Of a stretch of DNA of 64,000 nt, positions 16,688 to 24,923 are shown one piece after another. Numbering within the stretch: position 1 is the stretch's first letter; each line of letters opens with the position of its first letter. This DNA comes from VGTK01 sp046327915. Lineage in GTDB: Bacteria > Desulfobacterota > Binatia > UBA12015. The stretch lies in the NCBI GenBank assembly GCA_046327915.1, contig JAXLXO010000020.1:1-64000 (forward strand). Direction: 5' to 3'. The notes beneath the pieces are model-generated. The model saw only the letters and a list, made by a program, of their open reading frames with translations. It had not been told where the DNA came from and did no database searches. Position numbers and translations under genes: made by a program.

Positions 16688-18439
16688 TCAGTTGAGCTGG
16701 TAGGTCGCCCGGAACCAGAACTGGTCGCGGTCGCGGAGCAGACCGACGCCGGGCGTGTAGCCGTTGTTGCCGCTGCCGAACGTGTGCGTGTTGATGTACT
16801 TCACGTCGAAGAGGAACGAGTCGGTGAAGCGGTACAGCACCGACGGCGCGAACATCAGCGCGCCGCGCACCGTCGCGACCGTCGTCAGCTGGGGCTGCAC
16901 GCGACCACCGGCGAAGTCCGAGCGCACCGTGGTCTGGAAGAACGCCTCGAAGGCGTCCTGGTTGGTGAAGTCGCAGCCCTTCGGGGTCGGCGCGTTCTTC
17001 GAGCCGCAGTTCGCGATCTGGCCGGCGGTCGCACCGCCCGCCAGCTGACGGTCGATCGCCGACGGCTTGATGATCGGCGTGTAGAAGTTCTTGCTGTCGC
17101 TCTCGGTGAGATTCCCCGTCCACACGACCGAGGCGATGCCGAGGAAGCTCGACGACGGGTTCAGCTCGGGGATGAAGAAGTTGTGGTCGAGGCCGAACTC
17201 GCCGCGCAGCACGTTCGCGGTGTCCACCCTGCCGGGCTTGGTGAAGCCGTTGTTCACCACCTGCCCGATCGCGTTGTAGGGGATGAAGTTCGGCTCGTCG
17301 TTGAAGAGCTCGATCTCGGCGCGCACGATCGAGTTGAGCGTGTCGCTGTACCAGCTCATCGCGGTGCCGATGACGTTGGTCAGACCGTGGTGCGTGAGCG
17401 TGGTGATGTACTGGCCGGGCCCGTCCGGATTGACGTTGGAGATGCCGTACAGCGTCGGCACCGGCGTCTGCTGGAACGTGCGGTAGAACCACAGCGACCA
17501 GTTGTAGTCGCGGTCGACGACGGTCTGGAACTTGAAGCCGTAGCGCGAGTTGCCGGTCTCGTAGCGCGGCAGCTTGTCGTAGACCTGGATGTTCTTGCCC
17601 TGCAGCGGCGGCGGCTGCGAGTACGGGCTCACGCCCTGGATGTTCAGGTAGCCGGTGTTGACGTCGAGCCAGCCCGGCACCCAGTAGGCGTCGAGGAAGC
17701 CGCTCGAGAACGGTCCCATCGTCGAGAACAGCTCGTACGTCGTGCGCAGCGTCCACAGCGGGATGCGCGCCTCGTCGAGATCGTACTGGATGCCCGGGAT
17801 CAGCAGCACGTCGAACGGGTTGTTCGCGTCGAGCAGACCGATGGTATCGGCCTCACCCCACGAGATCGCCTGCCGGCCGATGCGCATGAAGAACTTGTCC
17901 TTCGCGAGGTTGAGGTACGCCTCGTTCACGCGCGTGCGGCGGCCGTAGAACTCGCGGCCGTCACGCCGGCTGCCGTCGTTGTTCAACGCGGCGATCGTCG
18001 AGTGACCCTGCGAGTAGAAGGCCGCGTCGACGCCGGGGTGCTTCGTCAAGTCCAGGTTCTGCGCGTAGCGCTCGGGGCCGACGTCGTAGATGCCGTCGTA
18101 GAAGCCCCAGATCGCGAGGCGCCCGCTCACCTCGGTGAAGAACCCTCTCCAGCCCGTGAGCTTGCGGAAGTCGACTTCCAGCTCGGGGTTGTAGAAGTTC
18201 CTCCACTGCTTCATGTCGCCGGGGTTGATCTCCGGCTGCGTGTACTCCTGCGACTGCTCCGTCGCGATCGTGTACTGCGTGTAGAAGTGACCGCGCAGCT
18301 CCACCGCGTCGTTCTGGCCGAAGCGGATCGCCGACGCGATGCGTGGCGACGAGACGAGCAGTGCGAGCGCGATCACGGCCATCCCGCCGCAGCGGCGCAG
18401 CCTCCCCCCCGTGCCTCTCCTTCCGGGTCGAGCAACCAT
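16688..18439 (-). CDS. DUF1302 outer-membrane beta-barrel protein
   Basis: A 583-aa protein with a basic N-terminus and signal peptide (hydrophobic core about 18-36), then alternating hydrophobic/aromatic strands. It contains the family phrases LRIGRQAISWGEAD-type (here MRIGRQAISWGEADT) and PFDVLLIPGIQYDLDEARIPLW. DUF1302 proteins are porin-like barrels thought to move hydrophobic molecules across the outer membrane. It is first in a two-gene unit with the DUF1329 gene. A GAGGAGGGAGG site precedes the ATG. A second family member is at 24924-26609. Confidence 0.9.
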   Translation of the reverse strand: MVARPGRRGTGGRLRRCGGMAVIALALLVSSPRIASAIRFGQNDAVELRGHFYTQYTIATEQSQEYTQPEINPGDMKQWRNFYNPELEVDFRKLTGWRGFFTEVSGRLAIWGFYDGIYDVGPERYAQNLDLTKHPGVDAAFYSQGHSTIAALNNDGSRRDGREFYGRRTRVNEAYLNLAKDKFFMRIGRQAISWGEADTIGLLDANNPFDVLLIPGIQYDLDEARIPLWTLRTTYELFSTMGPFSSGFLDAYWVPGWLDVNTGYLNIQGVSPYSQPPPLQGKNIQVYDKLPRYETGNSRYGFKFQTVVDRDYNWSLWFYRTFQQTPVPTLYGISNVNPDGPGQYITTLTHHGLTNVIGTAMSWYSDTLNSIVRAEIELFNDEPNFIPYNAIGQVVNNGFTKPGRVDTANVLRGEFGLDHNFFIPELNPSSSFLGIASVVWTGNLTESDSKNFYTPIIKPSAIDRQLAGGATAGQIANCGSKNAPTPKGCDFTNQDAFEAFFQTTVRSDFAGGRVQPQLTTVATVRGALMFAPSVLYRFTDSFLFDVKYINTHTFGSGNNGYTPGVGLLRDRDQFWFRATYQLN

Positions 18440-18665
18440 CCTGGCCTCCCTCCTCGATGACCGGCAGCCCCGCTCGGCACGGCTGCACGAGCGGCAAATG
18501 TATCGCGCGGTACAACCGCGCCCGTCGAAACGCCGCGCAAACTACTCAGCGACGCGACCGAATGTCAATGCGCGGAAACCCTCGATGGCGCTTCGTTTCA
18601 CCGCTCGCGACGCACTGCGCGAGAAGGTGCGCGCAACGCGTGGTCGTGATAGCTCGACGACGCGC

Positions 18666-19553
18666 ATGGACACCCCGGGCACCAACCGTCCGCGCGCGCT
18701 GCTCGCGATCGGCGCCGCGATCGGACTCGCGCTCGCGGCGTGGGACCTCGTGGGCGGACCCGCCGGACGCGCTTCCATTCCCGACGACGCGGTCGCGATC
18801 GTCGACGGCGTCACGGTGCAGCGCGTCGATTACGATCGCGCGCTCGAGGCGCTCGCCGCCGACCGACGCTCGCCGCTCGACGAAGCGGACCGGCGCCGCG
18901 TCCTCGATCGGCTGATCGACGAGGAGCTGCTGGTCCAGAAGGGACTCGCGCTCGGGCTCGAGCGGCGCGACGGGCGCGTGCGCTCGGACATCGTTGCCTC
19001 GGTGGTCGAGTCGGTGGTCTCCGAAGCGACCACGCGCGAGCCCACCGACGCCGAGATCGCGGCCTTCTTCGCCGACAACCAGGCGCTGTTCGCGCGTCCG
19101 GGGCGCGTGCGGGTGCGGCAGATCCTGTTCCGGGTCACGTCGGGCGTCACGGACGAGCAGTCGCTCGCGCGCGCCGACGATGCGGTCAAGCGGCTCCGCG
19201 CCGGCGAGCCCTTCGCGAAGGTCGCGAGCGAGCTCGGCGACGCCCCGCTGGTCGAGCTGCCGACCGGACGCATCGATCCCGCGACGCTGCGCGAGTACCT
19301 CGGACCGACCGTCGCGCGCGCCGTCGACGACCTCGCGGTCGGGATTCCGAGCGCCCCGCTGCGCTCCGCCGCCGGCTATCACGTGGTCGAGATCGTCGAG
19401 CGCGAGTCCGGAGGATCGTCGACGCTGGCCGACGTGAAGGACCAGGTGCGTGCCGAGCTGCGGCGGCGCAACGAGGACGCGGCACTCCGGGCCTACGTCG
19501 ACGAGCTGCGCCGCAGCGGCGACGTGCGCGTGCGCGACTCGGCGACGCAATGA
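18666..19553 (+). CDS. Membrane-anchored PpiC-type peptidyl-prolyl isomerase
   Basis: A 295-aa protein with an N-terminal anchor (about residues 11-28), a SurA-like helical region (about 45-125, with LIDEELLVQKGLALGL) and a rotamase domain (about 128-270) that opens RVRVRQILF and closes AGYHVVEIVE. It would act on proteins in the periplasm. The stop overlaps the next start as ATGA, coupling it to the HupE/UreJ-type protein; this gene pair recurs in deltaproteobacterial-type genomes, suggesting that the isomerase helps fold or mature its partner. Confidence 0.85.
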   Translation: MDTPGTNRPRALLAIGAAIGLALAAWDLVGGPAGRASIPDDAVAIVDGVTVQRVDYDRALEALAADRRSPLDEADRRRVLDRLIDEELLVQKGLALGLERRDGRVRSDIVASVVESVVSEATTREPTDAEIAAFFADNQALFARPGRVRVRQILFRVTSGVTDEQSLARADDAVKRLRAGEPFAKVASELGDAPLVELPTGRIDPATLREYLGPTVARAVDDLAVGIPSAPLRSAAGYHVVEIVERESGGSSTLADVKDQVRAELRRRNEDAALRAYVDELRRSGDVRVRDSATQ

Positions 19554-20761
19554 CCCGGCGACGCGCGTCCCTCGTCCCGCTCGCGTCGGCGATCGTGCTC
19601 GCGGTGCTCGCCGCGATGCCGCCGGCGGCCTGGTCGCACGCGCGCAGCATCTCGCACTCGACGTGGCGCATCGACGACGCAGGTGCCGACGTCGAGGCGC
19701 GCTTCAGCGCGATCGACCTGTCGCAGCTGCCGCTCGGCGCGGGCCCTGCGGAAGCGGCAGCGCGCTACGCCAGCGAGCACCTGTGGCTCGAGCACGACGG
19801 GGCCCGTTGTCCGCTCCGCGGCGAGCCGCGCGTGCTTCCAGCGCCCGACGGCTGGCGTGTGTTCGCGTGGCGCATCGACTGTCCTGCGGGGGAGCGCGTG
19901 ATGCACGGCGACCTCCTGCGCGACGTCAATCCGTCCCACCTGCACTTCGCGCGTGTTCGCGCCGCGGACGGACGGCTCGTCGAGCGCGTGCTCGCCGAGA
20001 GCGGCGACACCTGGCCGCTCGACGCGGAGGCGAGCCACAGCGGCGCGGGAACGTCGTTCGCCGGCTACGTCGCGCTCGGACTGCAACACATCCTCTCCGG
20101 CTGGGACCACCTCGCGTTCGTCGCGGCGCTGCTGCTGCTCGCGGACACGCTGCGCGAGGTCGCGACCCTGGTCACGGCCTTCACGCTGGCGCACAGCGTC
20201 ACGCTGGCGCTCGCCGTGCTCGGCCTCGTCCGCCCGGAGTCGGCCGGGATCGAGTCGCTGATCGGGTTCTCGATCGCGCTCGTCGCGGCGGAGAATGCGT
20301 GGCTGCTCGCCGGGCGCGACCGCATCGTGCCGCGGCTCACCGTCGGGTTCCTGGTCGCGCTCGCGGTGCTGTCGGCCGCCGGCGTCGGCAGCCTGCGTCC
20401 GCTCGCGCTGTCGGGGCTCGCGCTCTTCACGCTGTGCCACTTCGGGCTCCTCGACCGCACCGAGCGGCCGGCGCGGCTGCGCGCCGCGATCGCGTTCGCG
20501 TTCGGGCTCGTGCATGGCTTCGGCTTCGCCGGGGTGCTCGCCGAGATGGAGCTGCCGCGCGACCGGCTCATTCCGGCGCTGGTCGGCTTCAACGTCGGCG
20601 TCGAGCTCGGGCAGCTCGCGGTCGTTGCCCTGCTGTGGCCGCTGCTGCGCTGGCTCGCGCGCTTCGACGAGGGACGCGTCGAGCGTCTCGTCGCGGAGAC
20701 CGCGTCGGCGGCGATCTGCGGGCTCGGGCTGTTCTGGTTCTTGACGCGCGCCTTCGGGTGA
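19550..20761 (+). CDS. HupE/UreJ_2 family membrane protein
   Basis: A 403-aa protein with a signal peptide (about 8-30), a periplasmic beta-rich domain (about 30-155) and six or seven membrane helices (about 165-400). The signature GLQHILSGWDHLAFVAALLLL starts the first helix, and further His residues sit in HSVTLALAVLG and FGLVHGFGFAGVL. Relatives HupE and UreJ take part in nickel or other metal supply; the substrate of this subgroup is not established. It is coupled to the PpiC gene. Confidence 0.85.
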   Translation: MTRRRASLVPLASAIVLAVLAAMPPAAWSHARSISHSTWRIDDAGADVEARFSAIDLSQLPLGAGPAEAAARYASEHLWLEHDGARCPLRGEPRVLPAPDGWRVFAWRIDCPAGERVMHGDLLRDVNPSHLHFARVRAADGRLVERVLAESGDTWPLDAEASHSGAGTSFAGYVALGLQHILSGWDHLAFVAALLLLADTLREVATLVTAFTLAHSVTLALAVLGLVRPESAGIESLIGFSIALVAAENAWLLAGRDRIVPRLTVGFLVALAVLSAAGVGSLRPLALSGLALFTLCHFGLLDRTERPARLRAAIAFAFGLVHGFGFAGVLAEMELPRDRLIPALVGFNVGVELGQLAVVALLWPLLRWLARFDEGRVERLVAETASAAICGLGLFWFLTRAFG

Positions 20762-20827
20762 ACGCGCCGTCCGCCGCGGAGGAATCGCGGTTGCCCCGCC
20801 CGATCGGCTGCTGATAGCTGATCCGCG

Positions 20828-22396
20828 ATGAAGAGCCGCGATCAGGACGCCGACACGACCACTCCCGTCCCCGCTTCAGTCACGCCGGAGGCCGAAGCCA
20901 CCCGCCCCGTCTCGCGACGGTCGTTCCTCGGCGGCGTCGGCGCCGTCGGCGCGCTGCTCGCGACGCCGGCTCTCGCGGCGAGCGACCTCACCGCGATCGC
21001 ACCGACCTGCCCCGGCAGCGCGCCGGTGTCACCGACCTTCCAGGACGTCATCGTCGTCGGTGCAGGGTTCGCGGGACTCGCGGCGGCGCGTGCGCTCGCC
21101 GCGCAGGGAGCGTCCGTCACCGTCCTCGAGGCGCGCGACCGCGTCGGCGGCCGCACGCTCAACGCGTCGATCGGCAACGGCAAGGTGATCGAGGTCGGGG
21201 GACAGTGGGTCGGCCCGACGCAGACGCGTCTCCTCGACCTCGCCGCGACGGTCGGCGTCGATACCTACTTGACCTACACCACCGGCAACAACCTGCTCTA
21301 CTTCCGCGGCCAGCTGCTGCCATACGACGGCGCGTCGGCGCTGTCGCTGCCGCCGATCCCGCAGGCCGACCTGAACGAGTTCCTCACCGTGGTGATCGGA
21401 CAGCTCGACCCGCTCGCGAAGAAGATCTCGCTGGCGACGCCGTGGGCCGTCGACGGCGTCGACACGAAGGCGCTCGACGGCCAGACCGTCGAGACGTGGA
21501 AGCTCGCCAACCTGCAGACCGACGGCGCGCGCTTCCTCTTCGACCTCGCCGTGGCTGCGGTATTCGCGGCCGAGCCGCGCGACCTCTCGCTGCTGCACTT
21601 CCTGTTCTACGTCAACGCGGGCGGCGGCCTGACGCCGCTGGTCAGCGTCACCGACGGCGCGCAGGAGCGCCGCTTCGTCGGCGGCTCGCAGCTCGTCGCG
21701 CAGCGCATGGCCGCGGCCCTCGGACGACGCGTGATCCTCGGCACGCCGGTGCGGCGCATCGTCGATCAGGGAGACTCGGTCCTCGTCGTCGGCGACACGC
21801 AGGCCTGGCGCGCGTCGCGCGTCATCGTCACCCTGCCGCCCGCCCTCGCGGCACGCATCGACTATTCGCCATCGCTGCCGTCGTCGCGCGATCAGCTGAC
21901 GCAACGCTACCCGATGGGCTCGGTCATCAAGTGCCAGGCGATCTACGACCGGCCGTTCTGGCGCGAGGACGGGCTCACCGGACAGGTCACGAGCGACACC
22001 GGGCCGGTCAAGGTCACGTTCGACAACTCGCCGCCCGACGGCTCGCCGGGTGTGCTGCTCGGCTTCATCGAGGGCGACGAGGCGCGCCGGCTCACGGGGC
22101 ATCCGGTCGCCGAACGCCGCGCCGCGGTGCTCGACTCGTTCGCGCGCTACTTCGGGCCCGAGGCGAATCGCGCCGTCAATTACATCGAGCGCGACTGGTC
22201 GTCCGACCCGTGGACGCGCGGCTGCTACGCGGGCTTCCTGCAGCCGGGATCGCTCACGGCGTACGGCCCGTCGATCCGCACGCCGATCGGCCGCATCCAC
22301 TGGGCGGGCACCGAGACGGCGGAGGAATGGAACGGCTACATCGAGGGAGCGATCCGCTCGGGTGAGCGCGCCGCCGGCGAGGTCGAGGAAGGCTGA
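20828..22396 (+). CDS. Tat-exported FAD-dependent amine oxidase family protein
   Basis: A 522-aa protein. A twin-arginine signal SRRSFLGG lies at residues 29-36, followed by a hydrophobic stretch. FAD binding is shown by VIVVGAGFAGLAAARAL (74-90), VLEARDRVGGRT and, near the C-terminus, WAGTETAEEWNGYIEGAI. The middle GGSQLVAQRMA segment is usual for monoamine oxidases. It likely oxidises amines or a related substrate in the periplasm. No clear ribosome site is seen upstream, and no partner gene is adjacent. Confidence 0.88.
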   Translation: MKSRDQDADTTTPVPASVTPEAEATRPVSRRSFLGGVGAVGALLATPALAASDLTAIAPTCPGSAPVSPTFQDVIVVGAGFAGLAAARALAAQGASVTVLEARDRVGGRTLNASIGNGKVIEVGGQWVGPTQTRLLDLAATVGVDTYLTYTTGNNLLYFRGQLLPYDGASALSLPPIPQADLNEFLTVVIGQLDPLAKKISLATPWAVDGVDTKALDGQTVETWKLANLQTDGARFLFDLAVAAVFAAEPRDLSLLHFLFYVNAGGGLTPLVSVTDGAQERRFVGGSQLVAQRMAAALGRRVILGTPVRRIVDQGDSVLVVGDTQAWRASRVIVTLPPALAARIDYSPSLPSSRDQLTQRYPMGSVIKCQAIYDRPFWREDGLTGQVTSDTGPVKVTFDNSPPDGSPGVLLGFIEGDEARRLTGHPVAERRAAVLDSFARYFGPEANRAVNYIERDWSSDPWTRGCYAGFLQPGSLTAYGPSIRTPIGRIHWAGTETAEEWNGYIEGAIRSGERAAGEVEEG

Positions 22397-22421
22397 GCGC
22401 GCGCAGCCGCCGCGGCGCGTC

Positions 22422-23018
22422 TCACTTCGGCGGCCAGACCGAGTGCTCCCTGACGCCCTCGTAGGCGACGATGCGCCCCGTGCCGTGGTCGTCCGCCGCG
22501 AGGGCGAGCATCGCGGCGCCGCGCGCGTCGAAGGTCGCGATCGTACCCTCGCCGTCGCCGGTCGCGCCGATCTCGACGAGGCGCTTGCCGGTTGGCGAGA
22601 ACGTCGACAGGGCGCCCCCGCCCGCACTCCCCGCGCCGAGCTGCACGAGCGTCTTGCCGGCCGCCGTCATGGTCTCGATCACGCCGCCGTCGTTGCCCGC
22701 GCCGACGCTGACCACCTGATGGCCGCGCTCGTCGTAGACGCCGATCGCGCCGCCGTCGTCGGTGGTCGAGAGCAGCAGTGCACGTTGTCCCATGTCGCTC
22801 TGCAGGTCGATCACACCGCGGCCGTCACGCGCCTCCAGGCTGACCAGCGCCTTGCCGTTGCCGTCGATCACCTCGATGCGGCGCGCCTGAACGACGTCGC
22901 TGCCGCCCGCACCCATCGACAGGACCGCGACGAGGCACGCGACGAGCGCTCCGAGCACGCGGCGCTGGCGAGCGAGCCGCAGCTCGAGAAACGCGAGGCG
23001 ATCGTCAACGCTCTGCAT
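22422..23018 (-). CDS. Membrane-anchored protein with six short beta-type repeats
   Basis: A 198-aa protein. A coiled-coil-like start (residues 1-20) and one membrane helix (about 20-38) are followed by about six imperfect repeats of 22-24 residues (about 54-190), each of the form G-K-x-LVxLxAxxxGxGxIxTFxxxG. These look like short beta strands with glycine/aspartate turns, as in a small beta-solenoid. No named family is recognised. It is convergent with the amine oxidase gene, 25 nt away. Confidence 0.65.
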   Translation of the reverse strand: MQSVDDRLAFLELRLARQRRVLGALVACLVAVLSMGAGGSDVVQARRIEVIDGNGKALVSLEARDGRGVIDLQSDMGQRALLLSTTDDGGAIGVYDERGHQVVSVGAGNDGGVIETMTAAGKTLVQLGAGSAGGGALSTFSPTGKRLVEIGATGDGEGTIATFDARGAAMLALAADDHGTGRIVAYEGVREHSVWPPK

Positions 23019-23139
23019 GTCGTCTCCTCCCGGGCCGGGCGATCGCCGGTCCTCCCGTTGTAGCGGCACTTCGCGTGCGGCGCGTGAACCGGCGACGCCG
23101 CGACACCCGTCAAGGGCACGCCTGTGGTACTCCGGACCG

Positions 23140-23883
23140 ATGCCGACCCGGACAACCGCAGCCCGCATGACGCCGCTTTCCTGGATCCGGTTGCGCTACT
23201 CGGTGCTCCTGCTGATGCAGCTCCTGGTGTTCCTCGTCTACCCGTTCCTGATCGACGGGCCGGCCGGAATCGTCGTCATGGGTCTGTTCATCACCGGAAC
23301 GATGCTCGCGGCCTCGTTCTCGCTCGACACGAGCGTGCGACGCCGCAGTCTGGCGCTCGTCCTGCCCTCGGCCGCCTTCATCTGGGCGGCGATCTGGAGC
23401 ACCTCGGATCTGGCGCTGCAGATCGCGAGCATCCTCGGCGTTCTCGCCGTGTCGCACCAGATCTGGCGGATCCTGCTGCACGCGCTGCAGATCGAGCGCG
23501 TGTCGATCGAGAAGGTGCAGGGCTCGCTCGCGGTGTTCTTCCTGCTCGGCCTCAACTGGGCGCTGATCTACGCGGTGCTCGAGCTCTTCCAGCCGCACTC
23601 GTTCGCACTCGGCGATCCGCCGCAACCGGTGCCGATCACCGCCGCCGCGATCCATGCGGCGACGAATCCGCACGTGACCCACATGCTGGGATTCTCGCAC
23701 CTGCTCTTCCACAGCTACATGACGCTGTGCGCGACGTCGTACGGCAGCGTCGCGGCGCTCACGCCGCCCGCGCTCGCGCTCACCGCGCTCGAGACGCTGC
23801 TCGGACAGATCTACATGGCGGTGCTGGTCTCGCAGCTCATGGGGCTCCACCTGGCGTTCCACGGCTCGCGCTCGCGCGAATGA
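23140..23883 (+). CDS. Ion-channel-like membrane protein with degenerate selectivity filter
   Basis: A 247-aa protein with about six hydrophobic helices. The C-terminal portion (residues about 185-240) aligns by eye with two-helix potassium-channel pores: a pore helix, then LTPPALALTALETLLGQIYM as the second helix, ending LVSQLMGLHL. The filter position carries ATSYGSV (T199-S203) where functional potassium channels have TxGYGD, so potassium selectivity is doubtful. ATG 23140 is used; an ATG at 23167 is possible. The 3' end overlaps the convergent rpiA by 47 nt. Confidence 0.7.
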   Translation: MPTRTTAARMTPLSWIRLRYSVLLLMQLLVFLVYPFLIDGPAGIVVMGLFITGTMLAASFSLDTSVRRRSLALVLPSAAFIWAAIWSTSDLALQIASILGVLAVSHQIWRILLHALQIERVSIEKVQGSLAVFFLLGLNWALIYAVLELFQPHSFALGDPPQPVPITAAAIHAATNPHVTHMLGFSHLLFHSYMTLCATSYGSVAALTPPALALTALETLLGQIYMAVLVSQLMGLHLAFHGSRSRE

Positions 23884-24598
23884 GGACCTCGACGCGCCCG
23901 TCCTCGCGGCCGATCAGCACGCGCTCGGCGGTACCGAGGAAGAGCCCCGTGTCGACGACGCCGGCGATCGCGAGCACCTGCGCCTCGAGCGCGAGGGCCT
24001 CGTCCGCACCCTGCAGCGGCCGCACGAGCCGGCAGTCGAGCGTCAGGTTGCCGTTGTCGGTGACGAACGGCGACGTGCCGTCCGCGCCGGTACGAATGGT
24101 CGGCGTGATGCCGAGCGCGCGCAGCCGGCGGATCACGTAGCCGCGCGCGAGCGGGATGACCTCGACCGGCACGCGGCCGCGCGCTCCGAGCCCTGGCACC
24201 AGCTTCTCGGGCCCGACGAGGATCACCTGTCGCCGCGACGCCGCCGCGACGATGCGCTCACGTACCAGCGCGCCTCCCCAGCCCTTCACGAGATCGAGGT
24301 TCGGAGCGACCTCGTCCGCGCCGTCCACGGTGAGGTCGAGCTCGAGCGACTCGTCGATCTCGACCAGCGGGATGCCGAGCGCCCGCGCCTGCGCCTCCGA
24401 CGCGTCCGACGTCGGCACGCCGACGATGCGCAGTCCCTGCTTCACGCGCTCGCCGAGCTTCGCGATGAACGCCGCGGATGCGCGACCCGAGCCGAGCCCG
24501 ACCTTCGCACCGTCCTCGATCAGCTCGAGCGCCTTCTCGGCGACCGCCTGCACCGCGGGATCGTCGCTCCCGCCCCGGCCCCTGGCATCGTCCGCCAT
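23837..24598 (-). CDS. rpiA: Ribose-5-phosphate isomerase A
   Basis: A 253-aa protein. It shows the RpiA motifs GLGSGRASAAFI (about 34-45), TSDASEAQA, DLTVDGADEV (catalytic Asp) and KGWGGALVRE (catalytic Glu), a little longer than the 219 aa of E. coli owing to N- and C-terminal extensions. It interconverts ribose-5-phosphate and ribulose-5-phosphate in the pentose phosphate pathway. The Trp in KGWGGAL replaces the more usual Gly/Arg. It is convergent with, and overlaps, the channel-like gene. Confidence 0.92.
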   Translation of the reverse strand: MADDARGRGGSDDPAVQAVAEKALELIEDGAKVGLGSGRASAAFIAKLGERVKQGLRIVGVPTSDASEAQARALGIPLVEIDESLELDLTVDGADEVAPNLDLVKGWGGALVRERIVAAASRRQVILVGPEKLVPGLGARGRVPVEVIPLARGYVIRRLRALGITPTIRTGADGTSPFVTDNGNLTLDCRLVRPLQGADEALALEAQVLAIAGVVDTGLFLGTAERVLIGREDGRVEVLIRASASRGTPGGAP

Positions 24599-24676
24599 CC
24601 CGCTCCTCCGTGTCGCGTGGTCTGCGCTCGATGTAGCCGCACCGCGGCCGAGCGCAAGCGGACGGGACGCGGAGAG

Positions 24677-24750
24677 TGAGCCGTCCGGGGATCGAACCCG
24701 GGACCCTCTGCTTAAAAGGCAGATGCTCTAACCAGCTGAGCTAACGGCTC
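24677..24750 (-). tRNA. tRNA-Lys (anticodon TTT)
   Basis: A standard cloverleaf on the minus strand: acceptor GAGCCGT/ACGGCTC, D arm with AGCTCAGCTGGTTAGAGC, anticodon stem TCTGC/GCAGA with loop CTTTTAA, and T loop TTCGATC. The discriminator is A at 24677 and CCA is not encoded. Confidence 0.96.
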
Positions 24751-24849
24751 CGAGCGCCCGAGGGCCTCGGCCCGTATAGCGGCCGTCCGGCGGCGGGACA
24801 ACCGGGGCAGCGCGGCAATTCTTTCTTGACGCCGCCGGCCGCAGAAACG

Positions 24850-24880
24850 AAAAAGGGGCGCGAGCCTTCGCCCGCGCCCC
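24850..24880 (-). terminator. Rho-independent terminator of DUF1302 gene
   Basis: Read on the minus strand, a GC-rich stem pairing 24873-24880 with 24855-24862 is followed by a T5 run (plus-strand A run 24850-24854). It sits 44 nt after the DUF1302 stop codon at 24924. Confidence 0.8.
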
Positions 24881-24923
24881 TTCCCGTCGGCCGTGCGGTG
24901 TCCCCGCACGAGCCGCGCTCAGG

